Source: Providencia rettgeri
Lineage (GTDB): Bacteria; Pseudomonadota; Gammaproteobacteria; Enterobacterales; Enterobacteriaceae
Length of the DNA: 64,000 nucleotides
NCBI RefSeq assembly: GCF_041075285.1
Contig: NZ_CP163512.1
Location: forward strand, 62,001-126,000
Direction: 5' to 3'
Numbering within the stretch: the first letter of the stretch is position 1; each line of letters begins with the position of its first letter. Below, in pieces: positions 9,488 to 20,321 of the stretch. The notes beneath the pieces were generated by a model that saw only the letters and a list, made by a program, of their open reading frames with translations, ran no database searches and had not been told where the DNA came from. Made by a program: the position numbers and the translations under genes.

Positions 9488-10375
9488 CTATCTGACGAGC
9501 GCTATAACAGTATCGCTTGAAACTGTTGGGTCAACTGACATCATTACACTCAATGACGTAATTGCGACGATTGAGAAAATGAACAGTTTTCTTGCCCAAA
9601 CTCGGTCGTCGTTTTCAGTTTTAAAACCTGAAATCGCCATACCCAGCCACCACAAACTAACTGCTGCGCCCACGACCAAATACTTATAGCCTGCGTATCC
9701 GCTGATAGCCAACATTAACGTTGCAACCATAAACGCAAGGATGTACAGGAAAATATGTGTCTTAGCGACAGAGATCCCTTTAATCACCGGCAACACAGGA
9801 ATGTTGGCGGCTTTGTAATCCTTAAAGCGAAAAATGGCAATGGCATACGAGTGAGGCATCTGCCACAAACTGAAAATCAATAGCAGGATCAGCGCCCCGG
9901 TATCGAATTCGTTGGTGACAGCACAGTAGCCGATAACCGGTGGCGCTGCGCCAGATAGGCTGCCAATTAGCGTGCCATAGACTGACTTACGTTTCATATA
10001 CAGGCTATAAACACCCACATAAACAATGAAACCGATAACTGCAAGTAGCATTGCCAAGGCATTGGCTGCTACGAGTAGCAGCACCATACCAGCAATACCT
10101 AATGCAGCGGCGTAAATCAGGCTAACTTTCGGGTCAATCAGCCCTTTCACTAAAGGGCGATTCTTAGTTCTTTCCATGATACGGTCGATATCACGGTCGA
10201 TGTAGTTGTTAAAAACACAACCAGAAGCCACGACCAGTGATACACCCAGCAAAGTCGCAACGAACAGCGGGTAATCAATTGACCCTTTTGAAGCCAAAAG
10301 AAAACCGCCGATCACAGAAATCAAGTTTCCGAATATAATTCCTGGTTTGGTCACTTGCAGGTATTGCTTAAACAT
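9488..10375 (-). CDS. cyoE: Protoheme IX farnesyltransferase (heme O synthase)
   Basis: UbiA-family membrane prenyltransferase that attaches the farnesyl group to heme B, giving the heme O needed by the CyoB subunit. The 295 residues match the family. The prenyl-diphosphate binding motif is seen as [20 protein letters not shown] around residues 57-76, and about nine hydrophobic segments follow. It is the last gene of cyoABCDE, 12 bp after cyoD, and is followed by a strong terminator. Confidence 0.97.
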   Translation of the reverse strand: MFKQYLQVTKPGIIFGNLISVIGGFLLASKGSIDYPLFVATLLGVSLVVASGCVFNNYIDRDIDRIMERTKNRPLVKGLIDPKVSLIYAAALGIAGMVLLLVAANALAMLLAVIGFIVYVGVYSLYMKRKSVYGTLIGSLSGAAPPVIGYCAVTNEFDTGALILLLIFSLWQMPHSYAIAIFRFKDYKAANIPVLPVIKGISVAKTHIFLYILAFMVATLMLAISGYAGYKYLVVGAAVSLWWLGMAISGFKTENDDRVWARKLFIFSIVAITSLSVMMSVDPTVSSDTVIALVR

Positions 10376-10387
10376 ATCGGCAACTCT

Positions 10388-10720
10388 TTAGTCGAGCATC
10401 ATATTGATGTTCAGGTTGTACATAATCCACAGCGAGCCGACAACGACGATGCCGACAATAAGCATAGTGAACAGGAATGCAACCAAGTTCCAACGCTCAT
10501 CAGATGAGGTATTCATATGTAAGAAACATACTAAGTGAACCAAGATTTGCACGACTGCCATGCCAACAACAGTCCAAAGAATGGTTGAAGTTGACGCTGT
10601 GCCTTCCATCACCATCCAAAACGGAATAACCGTAAGGATGACTGACAGAATAAAGCCAATCAGGTATGTCTTAACGCTACCGTGGCTTGCTCCAGTGTGA
10701 GCATCTTTTGCATGACTCAT
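10388..10720 (-). CDS. cyoD: Cytochrome bo3 ubiquinol oxidase subunit IV
   Basis: Small accessory subunit of the bo3 quinol oxidase that helps assemble the copper site of subunit I. The 110 residues have three membrane segments (about 18-38, 45-65, 78-103) after a polar N-terminus, the family layout (E. coli 109). It directly abuts cyoC (start codon next to the cyoC stop), which indicates coupled translation. Confidence 0.96.
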   Translation of the reverse strand: MSHAKDAHTGASHGSVKTYLIGFILSVILTVIPFWMVMEGTASTSTILWTVVGMAVVQILVHLVCFLHMNTSSDERWNLVAFLFTMLIVGIVVVGSLWIMYNLNINMMLD

Positions 10721-11335
10721 TTAAATAGCCCCCAGAAGATAAACAACGGTAAATACACAGATCCAAACTACGTCTAAGAAGTGCCAGAACAGGCTCAGGC
10801 AGCTTAAACGTGTTTTATTCACGTCAGTCAGACCACGACGAGAGACTTGGATCATCATGATAACAATCCAAATTAGACCCGCCGTTACGTGCAGACCGTG
10901 CGTTGCAACCAGTGTAAAGAAGCCAGATAAGAAACCACTACGGTCAGGACCAAAGCCTTCAGCAATCAATTCGTGGAATTCATAAACTTCCATGATAACG
11001 AAGCCAAGACCTAACAGGAATGTCGCGAACAGCCATAAGTTAACTGCACCGATTTTCCCTTTATGCATCGCAATCATTGCGAAGCCGTAAGTAATACTAC
11101 TTACTAACAGTAAGAAGGTTTCGCCTAATACGAACTTCAGACTGAAGATATCTTTACCAGCAGGACCGCCAGCAGTTCCATCGGCCAAAACAACATAGGT
11201 TGCAAACAAACAAGCAAACAGGATCAAGTCGCTCATGATATAGAGCCAGAAACCGAATACCTTTGTGCCACCTGCATCGTGGTGCCCATGCTCTGCATGG
11301 GCGATATTTGGGTTAGTCATTGTATTAGTTGACAT
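10721..11335 (-). CDS. cyoC: Cytochrome bo3 ubiquinol oxidase subunit III
   Basis: Subunit III of the heme-copper quinol oxidase. It has 204 residues and five membrane segments, including YGFAMIAMH and [19 protein letters not shown], typical of CyoC. A histidine-rich N-terminus ([12 protein letters not shown]) is family-like. Its start overlaps the cyoB 3' end by 11 bp. Confidence 0.97.
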   Translation of the reverse strand: MSTNTMTNPNIAHAEHGHHDAGGTKVFGFWLYIMSDLILFACLFATYVVLADGTAGGPAGKDIFSLKFVLGETFLLLVSSITYGFAMIAMHKGKIGAVNLWLFATFLLGLGFVIMEVYEFHELIAEGFGPDRSGFLSGFFTLVATHGLHVTAGLIWIVIMMIQVSRRGLTDVNKTRLSCLSLFWHFLDVVWICVFTVVYLLGAI

Positions 11336-13316
11336 CGTTCACACCTGCCTTACGTAATTCTTCAAAGTGCTTATTCTCGATTTGTTCGATTTCAGCCACA
11401 GGTACGTAGTAATCAACATCTTCGTCGAAGCTTTTTGCAATCCAAGTTACGATCATTCCACCGAAACCAATGATTGCCATCCACCAGATGTGCCAGATCA
11501 TTGCGAAACCTAAAACCAAGCTAAATGCGGCGATAATAAAGCCAGCGCCGGTATTTTTCGGCATATGAATCTCTTCATATGAAGCAGGTTTTTTATGAGC
11601 AAGACCTTTTTCTTTCAGATCCCACCATGCATCACGAGTTTGAACGTGTGGTTCAATCGCAAAGTTATAGAATGGTGGTGGTGAAGAAGTTGCCCACTCA
11701 AGTGTACGACCACCCCATGGATCCCCAGTTAAATCACGGTTTTCATGACGGTCACGAATACTCACAATGATTTGGATAACTTGGCATGCAATACCGATAG
11801 CGATTAACGCAGCACCGCCGGCAGCAACCACTAACATTGTGTGGTAAGTAGGGTCAATATTCTGGCTTAAACGACGAGTCATACCCATAAAGCCCAGAAT
11901 GTATAATGGCATGAAGGCTAAGAAGAAACCGATGATCCAGAACCAGAATGCACGGACACCCCATTTCTCATTTAGCGTAAAGCCATAAGCTTTCGGGAAC
12001 CAGTAAGTCATACCCGCGAAACACCCGAATACCACACCACCAATGATAACGTTATGGAAGTGAGCAATCAGGAATAAGCTGTTGTGCAGAACAAAGTTCG
12101 CACCCGGTACGGCTAACAGAACACCAGTCATACCACCGACAGAGAAAGTGATGATGAAGCCGACAGTCCACAACATCGGTGTTTTAAACTCGATGCGACC
12201 TTGGTACATAGTAAACAGCCAGTTGAAGATCTTAACCCCTGTTGGGATTGCAATAATCATAGTGGCGATACCGAAGAAAGCATTCACGTTCGCGCCTGAA
12301 CCCATCGTAAAGAAGTGGTGCAGCCATACGATGAAGGACATGACGGTGATAACGATTGTCGCCCAAACTAATGAGGTATAACCGAATAAACGTTTTTTCG
12401 AGAAAGTCGCTGCCACTTCAGAGAAGACACCGAACACTGGCAGAACAAGGATATACACCTCTGGGTGACCCCATGCCCAAATCAGGTTGATGTACATCAT
12501 CATGTTGCCACCCATATCGTTAGTGAAGAAATGGGTACCTAAATAACGATCTAACGTCAGAAGTGTCAGAGTCACAGTTAAGATAGGGAAAGCAGCAACA
12601 ATCAATACGTTAGTACATAACGCAGCCCAGCTGAATACAGGCATTTTCATCATCGACATACCCGGCGTACGCATACGGATAATAGTAGCGATGAAGTTAA
12701 CCCCTGTTAATAACGTACCAATACCGGATATCTGGAGACTCCAGAGCCAATAATCGACCCCGACTCCCGGATTATATTCCAAGCCCGATAGTGGCGGATA
12801 TGCTAACCAACCTGTTTGCGCGAATTCACCGACCCCTAAAGAGATGTTGATTAAGACAACACCAACGACAAAGAACCAGAAGCTCAATGAGTTAAGGAAT
12901 GGGAAGGCAACATCGCGTGCACCAATTTGCAGAGGTACAACGAGGTTCATCAGACCAACAACAAACGGAGTTGCCATGAAGAAAATCATGATAACGCCAT
13001 GAGCAGTAAAGATTTGGTCATAGTGATGAGGGTTTAAGAAGCCCTCTTGGCCAGCAGAAGCAAGTACTTGCTGACCACGCATCATGATTGCATCTGCGAA
13101 GCCACGGAATAACATGACCATCGCAACAATGATGTACATGACACCAATTTTTTTATGGTCAACCGAGGTTAACCACTCTTTCCACAGCCATTTCCATTTA
13201 CCGAAATAGGTGATAGCACCGAGCAAAGCTAGTCCACCAAGGACAATAGCAATCAGTGTGACAACAATGATCGGCTCATGGAGTGGAATTGCATCTAGTG
13301 TTAATTTTCCGAACAT
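11325..13316 (-). CDS. cyoB: Cytochrome bo3 ubiquinol oxidase subunit I
   Basis: Catalytic, proton-pumping subunit with low-spin heme b and the heme o3-CuB centre, reducing O2 to water with ubiquinol. ATG at 13316 gives [11 protein letters not shown] and 663 residues, identical in length to E. coli; an in-frame upstream start at 13343 overlaps cyoA and is not needed. Visible ligands are the histidine of FTAHGVIM (low-spin heme), WGHPEVYI with the His-Tyr pair of CuB, LHHFFT, and the LIAHFHN pair. About fifteen membrane helices. It lies 4 bp downstream of cyoA. Confidence 0.98.
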   Translation of the reverse strand: MFGKLTLDAIPLHEPIIVVTLIAIVLGGLALLGAITYFGKWKWLWKEWLTSVDHKKIGVMYIIVAMVMLFRGFADAIMMRGQQVLASAGQEGFLNPHHYDQIFTAHGVIMIFFMATPFVVGLMNLVVPLQIGARDVAFPFLNSLSFWFFVVGVVLINISLGVGEFAQTGWLAYPPLSGLEYNPGVGVDYWLWSLQISGIGTLLTGVNFIATIIRMRTPGMSMMKMPVFSWAALCTNVLIVAAFPILTVTLTLLTLDRYLGTHFFTNDMGGNMMMYINLIWAWGHPEVYILVLPVFGVFSEVAATFSKKRLFGYTSLVWATIVITVMSFIVWLHHFFTMGSGANVNAFFGIATMIIAIPTGVKIFNWLFTMYQGRIEFKTPMLWTVGFIITFSVGGMTGVLLAVPGANFVLHNSLFLIAHFHNVIIGGVVFGCFAGMTYWFPKAYGFTLNEKWGVRAFWFWIIGFFLAFMPLYILGFMGMTRRLSQNIDPTYHTMLVVAAGGAALIAIGIACQVIQIIVSIRDRHENRDLTGDPWGGRTLEWATSSPPPFYNFAIEPHVQTRDAWWDLKEKGLAHKKPASYEEIHMPKNTGAGFIIAAFSLVLGFAMIWHIWWMAIIGFGGMIVTWIAKSFDEDVDYYVPVAEIEQIENKHFEELRKAGVNDVN

Positions 13317-13320
13317 GCCC

Positions 13321-14271
13321 TTATTCCTCAGCGCCTGCTGCATGAGCGTTATGGCTCATATGCATAGAATGACCTGTAGATGCTTCTTGGGTATCTACAG
13401 GAGCGTGACCTTTATGGTGCTCATGACCAAACTTCAGAACGATATCGTTGTAAAGGTTAGGTTTCACGCTAGAGAAGTAGGTAACAGGAACGTTCATGCT
13501 TGGCTTAGCGACTTCGTCAAATGCCTGCATGGTATCCATTGTTTTAGGAGACGCTTTTACCTTTTGTACCCACTCATCAAAGCCTTGGCGGTCAGGGGTC
13601 GCAATCGCATTGAACTTCATATCAGAGAAGCCATGGCCACTGTAGCTTGCAGAGAAGCCTTTGTATGTACCTGGTTCATTCGCGATTAAGTGAAGTTTAG
13701 TTTGCATACCCGCCATCGCGTAGATTTGGCCACCCAAAGATGGAATGAAGAACGAGTTCATCACCGAATCAGACGTGATTTTGAAGTTAACTGGCACCCC
13801 GGTAGGGAATGCGATTTCGTTAACTGTCGCAATGCCTTGCTCTGGATAGATAAAGATCCATTTCCAGTCAGCCGAAATAACTTCGATAGTGACAGGTTCC
13901 TGATCACTGACTAATGGCTGATAGGGATCCAGCTCATGTGTCGTCTTCCAAGTAATAGCACCCAGAATGATGATAATGATGATAGGAACAGTCCAGCAGA
14001 CTAACTCAATTTTATTTGAGTGAGCCCAGTTTGGACGGTAAGTAGCAGACGTGTTGGATTCACGATATTTTCTGGCAAAGATAATCGCCATAAAAATAAC
14101 AGGAATAACAACAAGTAGCATTAAGCCAATTGCAATAAGAATTAGCTCTTTTTGTTTTACGCCGACGGCGCCTTTTGGATCCATCAACACCATATCGCAA
14201 CCGCCTAATAATAAGGCTGCTACAACCAGTGAGATTGCTCCGATACTTTTTTTGTAGTTCATAAGTCTCAT
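13321..14271 (-). CDS. cyoA: Cytochrome bo3 ubiquinol oxidase subunit II (lipoprotein)
   Basis: Periplasm-facing subunit II of the bo3 oxidase; it lacks the CuA site because the donor is ubiquinol. ATG at 14271 gives MRLMNYKKS and 316 residues with a lipobox LLLGGC near residue 25, and GGGGT sits upstream as ribosome binding site. The longer frame to 14322 adds 17 unmatched residues. Two membrane segments (about 43-65 and 85-108) are followed by the cupredoxin domain with [20 protein letters not shown] His/Met-rich tail ([16 protein letters not shown]) ends the protein. First gene of the cyo operon. Confidence 0.96.
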   Translation of the reverse strand: MRLMNYKKSIGAISLVVAALLLGGCDMVLMDPKGAVGVKQKELILIAIGLMLLVVIPVIFMAIIFARKYRESNTSATYRPNWAHSNKIELVCWTVPIIIIIILGAITWKTTHELDPYQPLVSDQEPVTIEVISADWKWIFIYPEQGIATVNEIAFPTGVPVNFKITSDSVMNSFFIPSLGGQIYAMAGMQTKLHLIANEPGTYKGFSASYSGHGFSDMKFNAIATPDRQGFDEWVQKVKASPKTMDTMQAFDEVAKPSMNVPVTYFSSVKPNLYNDIVLKFGHEHHKGHAPVDTQEASTGHSMHMSHNAHAAGAEE

Positions 14272-14696
14272 CCACGACCCCAAATGACAAGATTCTAATT
14301 GTCGTTTCATCAGTGCGGGCATTTTACGGTAAGGTTATGCGAGTGTAAATGATTGTAAGGCAAAGAAGCAGAATTGTTAGCTCTTTATGTTAATATGATC
14401 ACATGTAAAGAGGTTATAAACAAAAAGTTAAAATTGATACTGATTATAAGTATATATTGATAAAACTCCTTTAATACTAGATTATCTTAGTAATTTTTCA
14501 AAGAAAAATATATACAAAATAAGTGGAAAAAAGACAAAACTGATATGATTGGTAAGTAATGTGGTAGGTGAAACTACGTTTTTTCTACCGATAAAGCCAT
14601 TTGAGTGGCTTTACCGGTAAAATTGTTAAGAAAAATTATTATTAATTTGATTTAAAAAGAAAATTAATAAATTGCTCAACAATTTTTAATCATGCA
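14272..14696. other. cyo promoter region and tsx-like 3' region
   Basis: AT-rich spacer that must hold the cyo operon promoter on the minus strand. I could not assign an ArcA or FNR box with confidence. A hairpin at 14586-14619 is the only clear structure. Confidence 0.6.
14586..14619. other. Hairpin downstream of the tsx-like gene
   Basis: TACCGATAAAGCCA at 14586-14599 pairs with TGGCTTTACCGGTA at 14606-14619 with one mismatch and loop TTTGAG. No T tract follows on the minus strand, so termination is uncertain. Confidence 0.5.
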
Positions 14697-15467
14697 TTAG
14701 AAGGTATACTTTAATGTATAAATGATTGCGTCTTGATAAAAAGTATCGCCTAATTTATTGTCAGCATAGCGATATTGTACCCCCGCAGCGAAATGAGGTG
14801 TTGCATTCCACCAAAAAGCCAAAGCGCCATTAATACCATCTCGCTTACCACCGTTGTAACGTTTATTACGTGCAAACTCCATTTCATGCCAGTTAGTGAT
14901 CATGAAGTTTTCTTCAAATGCGCTGAAATTGTAACCTGCAACCCATCCTGCAACATAACCATTGTTGCCAGAATAGAATGTTTGGTCAGTGTAGTTTAAA
15001 GCAACAAAAGGCTTAAACCACAGATCACCAAAGGCAGTGTTATAACCGATACCATATAATGTATTTACATCATGGAAATTACCGCCATATTTTGTTCCTG
15101 GCAATGACCAAGTACCGTAAACATGACCGTACAGATTAAAACCAGTATCACCTAAATAAAAACGACCCGTCGTTTTGATGGTATAGCGTTTATTTCGTCC
15201 AGAATCGGTATGTTGTGTATGGAGCGGGTTTTCTATATCAAAGAAACCGTATAGTTCACCCCAATTAAAATTAGCCCCACCTTCTAATTCAACATAGGCA
15301 AAATCTTTCTTACGAGTTGTTTTCTCCGTTTTGGTCTCAGTGCGATGTGACCAATCTAAATAGTTAATATTGATATCAGCAAAACCATTTTGATAGCCTA
15401 AAAGATCATCAGAATATGCCGTACCTGCCACAGAAGCTAAGGCGGCAATACAAAGGAGTTTTTTCAT
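14697..15467 (-). CDS. Tsx/OmpK family nucleoside-specific outer membrane channel
   Basis: Outer membrane beta-barrel of the nucleoside-specific channel family (Tsx in E. coli, OmpK in Vibrio). It has 256 residues: a signal peptide MKKLLCIAALASVAGTAYS with cleavage before DDLLGYQNG, alternating amphipathic strands, and a terminal YTLKYTF with C-terminal phenylalanine as expected for Bam recognition. WSHRTETKTEKTTRKKDFAY near residue 40 is a charged loop. It is shorter than E. coli Tsx (294). A CRP-like site lies about 135 bp upstream. Single gene with its own promoter; the exact substrate is inferred from the family. Confidence 0.85.
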   Translation of the reverse strand: MKKLLCIAALASVAGTAYSDDLLGYQNGFADININYLDWSHRTETKTEKTTRKKDFAYVELEGGANFNWGELYGFFDIENPLHTQHTDSGRNKRYTIKTTGRFYLGDTGFNLYGHVYGTWSLPGTKYGGNFHDVNTLYGIGYNTAFGDLWFKPFVALNYTDQTFYSGNNGYVAGWVAGYNFSAFEENFMITNWHEMEFARNKRYNGGKRDGINGALAFWWNATPHFAAGVQYRYADNKLGDTFYQDAIIYTLKYTF

Positions 15468-15598
15468 AATAGATTATTTTCGTTAATTAATTAATGGAAT
15501 TGAGTAGTGCACTATTCGTTAACGTGTTATCTAACCAGTCTTTAACTCGTGATATATTAGACTTTAAAATTGCAATTAAGAAATATTTTTCATTGAAT

Positions 15599-15616
15599 GA
15601 GTGATCGCAATCACGA
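15599..15616. promoter_or_regulatory. CRP (cAMP receptor protein)-type site
   Basis: GTGATCGCAATCAC at 15601-15614 is a symmetric GTGA-N6-TCAC core, about 135 bp upstream of the tsx-like start codon. E. coli tsx is activated by cAMP-CRP and repressed by CytR, so the position makes sense. Confidence 0.6.
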
Positions 15617-15672
15617 TCAAAAAGAAGTTTGAGGGGGTTGTATGTTAAGAGATGATTTTATTCAAATGATCA

Positions 15673-15706
15673 GATTCCCTAAAGTAATAAGTTAACCTTA
15701 GGGAAT
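15673..15706 (-). terminator. Hairpin downstream of ampG
   Basis: ATTCCCTAA pairs with TTAGGGAAT across a 13-nt loop, about 35 bp beyond the ampG stop. There is no clear T tract, so intrinsic termination is uncertain. Confidence 0.4.
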
Positions 15707-15739
15707 CAATTAAATAGAAAAGTTAAAAAGGAACGTTTG

Positions 15740-17242
15740 TTATTGTTTGACGGTTTGACGAACAGCGAGGAAATCTAAACTACCACCGATAATTAAGCTG
15801 ATGGCGCCAATGCTGATCCCTGTATTAAACAAAATATTTAGATAACTTGGGATAGCTAGCCAGAATTCAATTTGCGTGGTGAATAAGTATATTTTCATAC
15901 CACTAAATGAAAGTGCCAATAGTGAAAATAACCAAATTGCTAGGCAAATCACTGCAGCAAGCAGCGCATAAACGGCAAAGCGGTAGCCATTTTTGTATAA
16001 TTCACGGCGCTCGAACAGCCCAGTGGCTTGCGTGTAGAGCAAAGAGCTTCGACAGGCTAATAACAGCAAGATCCCAGGAGCTGCAACACCAATAGAGATT
16101 AAGTAAAACATTGGCCAGCCATAATGACTAACAAAAATGCTGGCAACGGGGCCAATATATACTCGTCCAACTGCTGAAAGCGCAGAAAGCAGGGCAAATT
16201 GAGTGGCAGATAGTGACTTATTACATAGTGTCATTAAGAGTGCGACAAACGCGGCAGTACCCATTCCAGAAAAAATATTTTCCAGAAAAATAATAGAGCC
16301 CATGGTAATAATATGTGGTGGTGTTACGGCAAGAAACCAGTAACCAATATTGGAAACGCCTTGTAAAATGCCAAATGTTAGCAGCGCTTTAAATAGACTC
16401 ATGTTTTTCATGAGATAACCACCAAACAGCGCCCCAATAATAGTTGCCGCCATACCGACGGTTTTGTTGACTGTGCCGACTTCGCTAAGACTAAAGCCCA
16501 GAGCATTAAGTAAAAAGTTGGTATTGAGCGCCATAACAAAGGCATCACCCAATTTATAAAACACTAATAATAATAGGACGAGCCATGCGTTGTTGCGGCT
16601 AAAAAACTCAGCTAAGGGTTCATAGATAGCTTGTTTTAATGAGGCGGGTGGGGTGCTGTTTTCTTCAGGCTCTTTAGCAAGTAAAGTGGCGATAACGCCG
16701 ATGATCATTAACCCTGCCATAAGAAGATAAAGCTGTTTCCATGTCAGGAACTTATCGGCAAGCCAAAGCGCTAAGCCACCAGAGACTAACATACTGATCC
16801 GGTAACCCATCACTGAGGTTGCCGCCCCTATTCCTCGCTCTTTTGCACTTAATAAGTCAGTTTTATAGGCATCAAATACAATATCTTGAGATGCAGAGCA
16901 AAATGCGACGGTGACGGCTAATGCGGCGAGATACCATAAATGTTCAGAAGGGCTCATAAACCCCATTGCCGCAATACTGATAATCAGAAGAATTTGCGTG
17001 GTTAAAAGCCATCCTCTACGACGCCCTAGGAAAGGGGGCGTGTAGCGATCCATCATGGGTGACCATAAAAACTTCAAAACATAAGCTTGGCCGACCAAGG
17101 AAAAGAAACCGATTGTTTTGATATCAACGTTTTCAACTGTTAGCCAAGCCTGTAAAGTCCCAGCAGTCAACGCTAAAGGTAACCCTGAAACGAAGCCTAA
17201 AAGGATTAAGGTAATATTATTCGGTAGTGTGAAACGAGGCAT
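15740..17242 (-). CDS. ampG: Muropeptide permease AmpG
   Basis: MFS-type inner-membrane symporter importing GlcNAc-anhydroMurNAc peptides for cell-wall recycling; its cargo is the inducer signal for AmpC beta-lactamase systems. The 500 residues are near the E. coli length (491), with about 14 membrane segments. LILLGFVSGLPLALTAGTLQ at the N-terminus, GRRRGWLL after the second helix and DAYKTDLL are family hallmarks. It is followed upstream by yajG in the same direction with a 119-bp gap, the same order as in E. coli. Confidence 0.95.
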   Translation of the reverse strand: MPRFTLPNNITLILLGFVSGLPLALTAGTLQAWLTVENVDIKTIGFFSLVGQAYVLKFLWSPMMDRYTPPFLGRRRGWLLTTQILLIISIAAMGFMSPSEHLWYLAALAVTVAFCSASQDIVFDAYKTDLLSAKERGIGAATSVMGYRISMLVSGGLALWLADKFLTWKQLYLLMAGLMIIGVIATLLAKEPEENSTPPASLKQAIYEPLAEFFSRNNAWLVLLLLVFYKLGDAFVMALNTNFLLNALGFSLSEVGTVNKTVGMAATIIGALFGGYLMKNMSLFKALLTFGILQGVSNIGYWFLAVTPPHIITMGSIIFLENIFSGMGTAAFVALLMTLCNKSLSATQFALLSALSAVGRVYIGPVASIFVSHYGWPMFYLISIGVAAPGILLLLACRSSLLYTQATGLFERRELYKNGYRFAVYALLAAVICLAIWLFSLLALSFSGMKIYLFTTQIEFWLAIPSYLNILFNTGISIGAISLIIGGSLDFLAVRQTVKQ

Positions 17243-17361
17243 TATTCCCTCTAAGCCTAAGGTGATTTTACTGCAACATAGCGCCGCAAAAGGATTGGCT
17301 GCATAACGCTATCCAAGTATTAACTTGGATAGCTTAATACGAAATGATGGTATTCGCTCGC

Positions 17362-17943
17362 TTAATAGCGTGAATTTTGTCTGATAAAATCGGTGATTTC
17401 TTGGTCGGACGCCATGTCAGCAATTAAATCGGATAATGCACTGTTAATTGCAGCCTGAATTTTTTCATTATTCGCTGCTAACAATTCTTGTGTATTGAAA
17501 TTGCGGGTGAATGAACGCGTTTTTGTTGAGCCATTTGGCGCAGTTGCAGTAATACTCACACTAGAATTAACAGTAATGTTATGGCGTAAACTGCCTTCAG
17601 CTACTTTCGTGTCTAATTTGTTCAATTGCACAACAAGATTAACGTTGGCGGGAGACGTGACCATAAAGCCGCGTGCTGCCATCTGTTTTTCTACAGCTTC
17701 TTGCATTAAATAGCGGGGATCACGAGATGGATTTAATACTACGAGTTTACCATTGCGATTGACTTCTGCGAGTGATTTGTTCGCGCGGTTATCTACGCTA
17801 CTAACACTAATTGAGGTTGCATTCAGTGTTGGATTTTTGGCTGGCAAAGCAATTTTTGGCTCAAGTGAGAGTGTGTTGCTGCTAGTTGCACAACCGGCAA
17901 GTAAAAACAACGCAAAAAGTGGAAAACACAGTTTTCTTAACAT
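17362..17943 (-). CDS. yajG: YajG family lipoprotein
   Basis: Envelope lipoprotein of unknown function, 193 residues like its E. coli homologue. A signal peptide ends in the lipobox LLAGCATS with the acylated cysteine near residue 18. The mature part contains ISVSSVDNRANKSLAEV and NLVVQLNKLD, typical of the family. It lies upstream of ampG in the same direction and is divergent from bolA. Confidence 0.92.
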   Translation of the reverse strand: MLRKLCFPLFALFLLAGCATSSNTLSLEPKIALPAKNPTLNATSISVSSVDNRANKSLAEVNRNGKLVVLNPSRDPRYLMQEAVEKQMAARGFMVTSPANVNLVVQLNKLDTKVAEGSLRHNITVNSSVSITATAPNGSTKTRSFTRNFNTQELLAANNEKIQAAINSALSDLIADMASDQEITDFIRQNSRY

Positions 17944-18178
17944 AATTTTTTCCAGTTCATCTTTCCTAATTGAAAATGTTTCGTTATGGTGCGGGTAGCC
18001 GCCACACGATAAAAAATCCAGTGGCTAAATTATCCTGAACTATTAGACAACAATTTTTGAAAAAATTCGCACTAACGTGTCGATATCATAACATTGCTAA
18101 GTCATTATCGGATATTCCTATAATAAAGAAGATAGCAATAATCGAGACGTGCAATATAGTTTACTGAACTTATCAATA

Positions 18179-18241
18179 CTAGGGGCTGTTTTTTATCTTT
18201 TTGAGTTGTAAAAATCAGCAGCAAAGATAAACCGCCCCTAG
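18179..18241 (+). promoter_or_regulatory. Long hairpin in the bolA 5' leader
   Basis: CTAGGGGC at 18179-18186 pairs with GCCCCTAG at 18234-18241, and TTTATCTTT at 18192-18200 pairs with AAAGATAAA at 18223-18231. The 63-nt structure ends about 15 nt before the bolA ribosome binding site TAAGGAG. It may control bolA translation or terminate upstream transcripts; a six-T run at 18189-18194 lies inside the stem. Confidence 0.6.
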
Positions 18242-18269
18242 AGCGATTCGCTAATTTAAGGAGTATTTT

Positions 18270-18608
18270 ATGGTCACTAATGCATCGAAAAGTATGCAGT
18301 CTCGTGTGAGCCAAAAATTGCAAGATGCTTTTGAACCTGATCACTTGGATGTCATTAATGAAAGCTATCAACACAATGTGTTACCGGGTTCAGAAAGTCA
18401 TTTCAAAGTCATTTTAGTCACTGACAGATTTGAAAATAAACGAATGCTTGCTCGTCACCGTGAAATTTATGCTATTTTAGCGGATGAATTAGCGGGGGGC
18501 ATTCATGCGCTGGCACTGCATACCTATACACCGAAAGAGTGGAATGAGCTGGCGGATACAACCTTAAAATCACCCGCTTGTCGTGGCGTTGGTGGTGCTA
18601 ACCGCTAA
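18270..18608 (+). CDS. bolA: BolA family transcriptional regulator / Fe-S partner
   Basis: Stress and stationary-phase morphogene; a small KH-like DNA-binding protein that also pairs with monothiol glutaredoxins. The 112 residues (E. coli 105) include the invariant central block ESHFKVILVTDRFENKRMLA and the signature GGIHALALHTYTPKEW near residues 73-90. TAAGGAG precedes the ATG by 6 bp. It is divergent from yajG and upstream of tig as in E. coli. A long hairpin precedes its ribosome binding site. Confidence 0.96.
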   Translation: MVTNASKSMQSRVSQKLQDAFEPDHLDVINESYQHNVLPGSESHFKVILVTDRFENKRMLARHREIYAILADELAGGIHALALHTYTPKEWNELADTTLKSPACRGVGGANR

Positions 18609-18960
18609 TTTATACCGCCAATTGACCTTTATTGGTGATTATTGGCATTATCTGTCGAGCTCAAAACGAGCTTGCTGGATATTTTTTCTTCAATTTAGCG
18701 GAAGAAATACAAATTTTAGTCAGAAAAGTCACAAATAAAGAGGAAAAATCGCTTCTTTTCTCAGCTTTTCTCGACTCAGGGCGTTGGCATCGGTATAATG
18801 CTGCGTCTAATTTTCAGTAAGGTTTCGGGACGCTTCTGATATCAGGGATTGACCGTTGCGAAAGTAACGCCCCCGGTTCTGGAAGGGAGAACGCCATTAA
18901 TTGTTTGATGGCATAACTCTGGAGTAGACCGATCACTAAGATTTATTTTGAGGTAAGAAG
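18609..18960 (+). promoter_or_regulatory. tig promoter and leader region
   Basis: No gene in 352 bp. TATAAT at 18794-18799 with CTCGAC 18 bp upstream is a plausible sigma-70 promoter for tig, leaving a leader of about 155 nt. GCCAT/ATGGC at 18892-18911 forms a small stem in that leader. GAGGTAAGAAG before the ATG at 18961 provides the ribosome binding site. Confidence 0.5.
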
Positions 18961-20265
18961 ATGCAAGTTTCTGTTGAAACGACTCAAGGCCTTGGGCGTC
19001 GTGTAACAATCACCGTTCCTGCCACTGATATTGAAAAAGCAGTAAATAGCGAGCTGGTTAGCGTTGCTAAGAAAGTACGTGTTGATGGTTTCCGTAAAGG
19101 GAAAGTACCAATGAACATCGTTAAACAACGTTATGGTGCGTCTGTAATGCAAGACGTTCTGGGCGATGTGATGCAACGTAACTTCATCAATGCAATCATT
19201 GAAAACAAAATCAACCCAGCTGGCGCACCTAGCTATAAGCCAGAGCAACTGGAAGAGGGTAAAGATTTCGTTTACGCGGTTGAGTTTGAAGTTTACCCAG
19301 AAATCGAATTAACCGGTTTGGACACTATCGAAGTTGAAAAACCTGTGGTTTCGGTGAAAGACGAAGACCTGGAAAACATGTTAGAAACTCTGCGTAAACA
19401 ACAAGCTGAGTGGAAAGAAGTTGACGCGGCAGCAGCAGCTGATTCACGCATCACTATCAACTTCACAGGGTCTATCGACGGTGAAGAGTTTGAAGGTGGT
19501 AAAGCAGAAGATTTCGCATTAGTGATGGGCGAAGGCCGTATGATCCCAGGCTTTGAAGAAGGCGTTGTTGGTCATAAAGCGGGTGAAGAATTCGATATCG
19601 AAGTTAACTTCCCGGAAGATTACCACGCGGAAAACCTGAAAGGTAAAGCGGCGAAATTCGCTATCGTTCTGAAGAAAGTAGAACAACGTGAACTGCCAGA
19701 ATTCACTGAAGAATTTATCAAGCGTTTCGGTATCGCTGATGGTACTTTAGACGGTCTGCGTGCTGAAGTGCGTAAAAACATGGAACGTGAGCTGAAAAAT
19801 GCAGTTCGTAACCGTGTTAAAGCACAAGTTCTTGATGGTCTGATCAAAGCGAACGACATCGAAGTTCCAACGGCGGTTGTTGATGGTGAAATCGATGTTC
19901 TGCGTCGTCAAGCGGCACAGCGTTTTGGTGGCAACGAACAGCAAGCGATGGAATTACCACGTGAACTGTTTGAAGAACAAGCAAAACGTCGTGTTGTTAT
20001 CGGCCTGCTGTTAGGTGAAGTGATCAACAAAAACGAACTGAAAGCGGACGAAGATCGCGTTAAAGCGCTGATCGAAGAAATGGCATCTGCGTATGAAGAT
20101 CCTGCTGAAGTTATCGAATACTACAGTAAAAATGAAGAGTTGATGAACAGCGTCCGTAACTTAGCGTTAGAAGAACAAGCTGTTGAAACTATTCTGGCTG
20201 TTGCTAAAGTGACTGAAAAAGAAACTAATTTCACCGAGCTAATGAACCAAGTTCAAGCTGGTTAA
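18961..20265 (+). CDS. tig: Trigger factor (ribosome-associated chaperone, PPIase)
   Basis: Binds ribosomal protein L23 at the exit tunnel and shields nascent chains. The order is an N-terminal ribosome-binding domain with the signature GFRKGKVP near residue 43, a FKBP-type prolyl isomerase domain (about 150-245, with [11 protein letters not shown] and GFEEGVVGH), and a helical C-terminal chaperone domain. The 434 residues match E. coli (432). A terminator follows, separating it from clpP, although both are in the same orientation. Confidence 0.98.
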   Translation: MQVSVETTQGLGRRVTITVPATDIEKAVNSELVSVAKKVRVDGFRKGKVPMNIVKQRYGASVMQDVLGDVMQRNFINAIIENKINPAGAPSYKPEQLEEGKDFVYAVEFEVYPEIELTGLDTIEVEKPVVSVKDEDLENMLETLRKQQAEWKEVDAAAAADSRITINFTGSIDGEEFEGGKAEDFALVMGEGRMIPGFEEGVVGHKAGEEFDIEVNFPEDYHAENLKGKAAKFAIVLKKVEQRELPEFTEEFIKRFGIADGTLDGLRAEVRKNMERELKNAVRNRVKAQVLDGLIKANDIEVPTAVVDGEIDVLRRQAAQRFGGNEQQAMELPRELFEEQAKRRVVIGLLLGEVINKNELKADEDRVKALIEEMASAYEDPAEVIEYYSKNEELMNSVRNLALEEQAVETILAVAKVTEKETNFTELMNQVQAG

Positions 20266-20288
20266 TTTATTTCTTGCTGTACAAAATA

Positions 20289-20321
20289 AAAAACCCGTGG
20301 TGTTTTACTGCGGGTTTTTTT
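20289..20321 (+). terminator. Rho-independent terminator of tig
   Basis: AAACCCG and CGGGTTT stems around a 13-nt loop, followed by a T tract, 25 bp past the tig stop. Confidence 0.85.

Noticed and set aside
14340..14470. ArcA/FNR sites in the cyo promoter
   Set aside because: GTTA-containing stretches occur but without the expected 11-bp repeat spacing, so no site could be supported.
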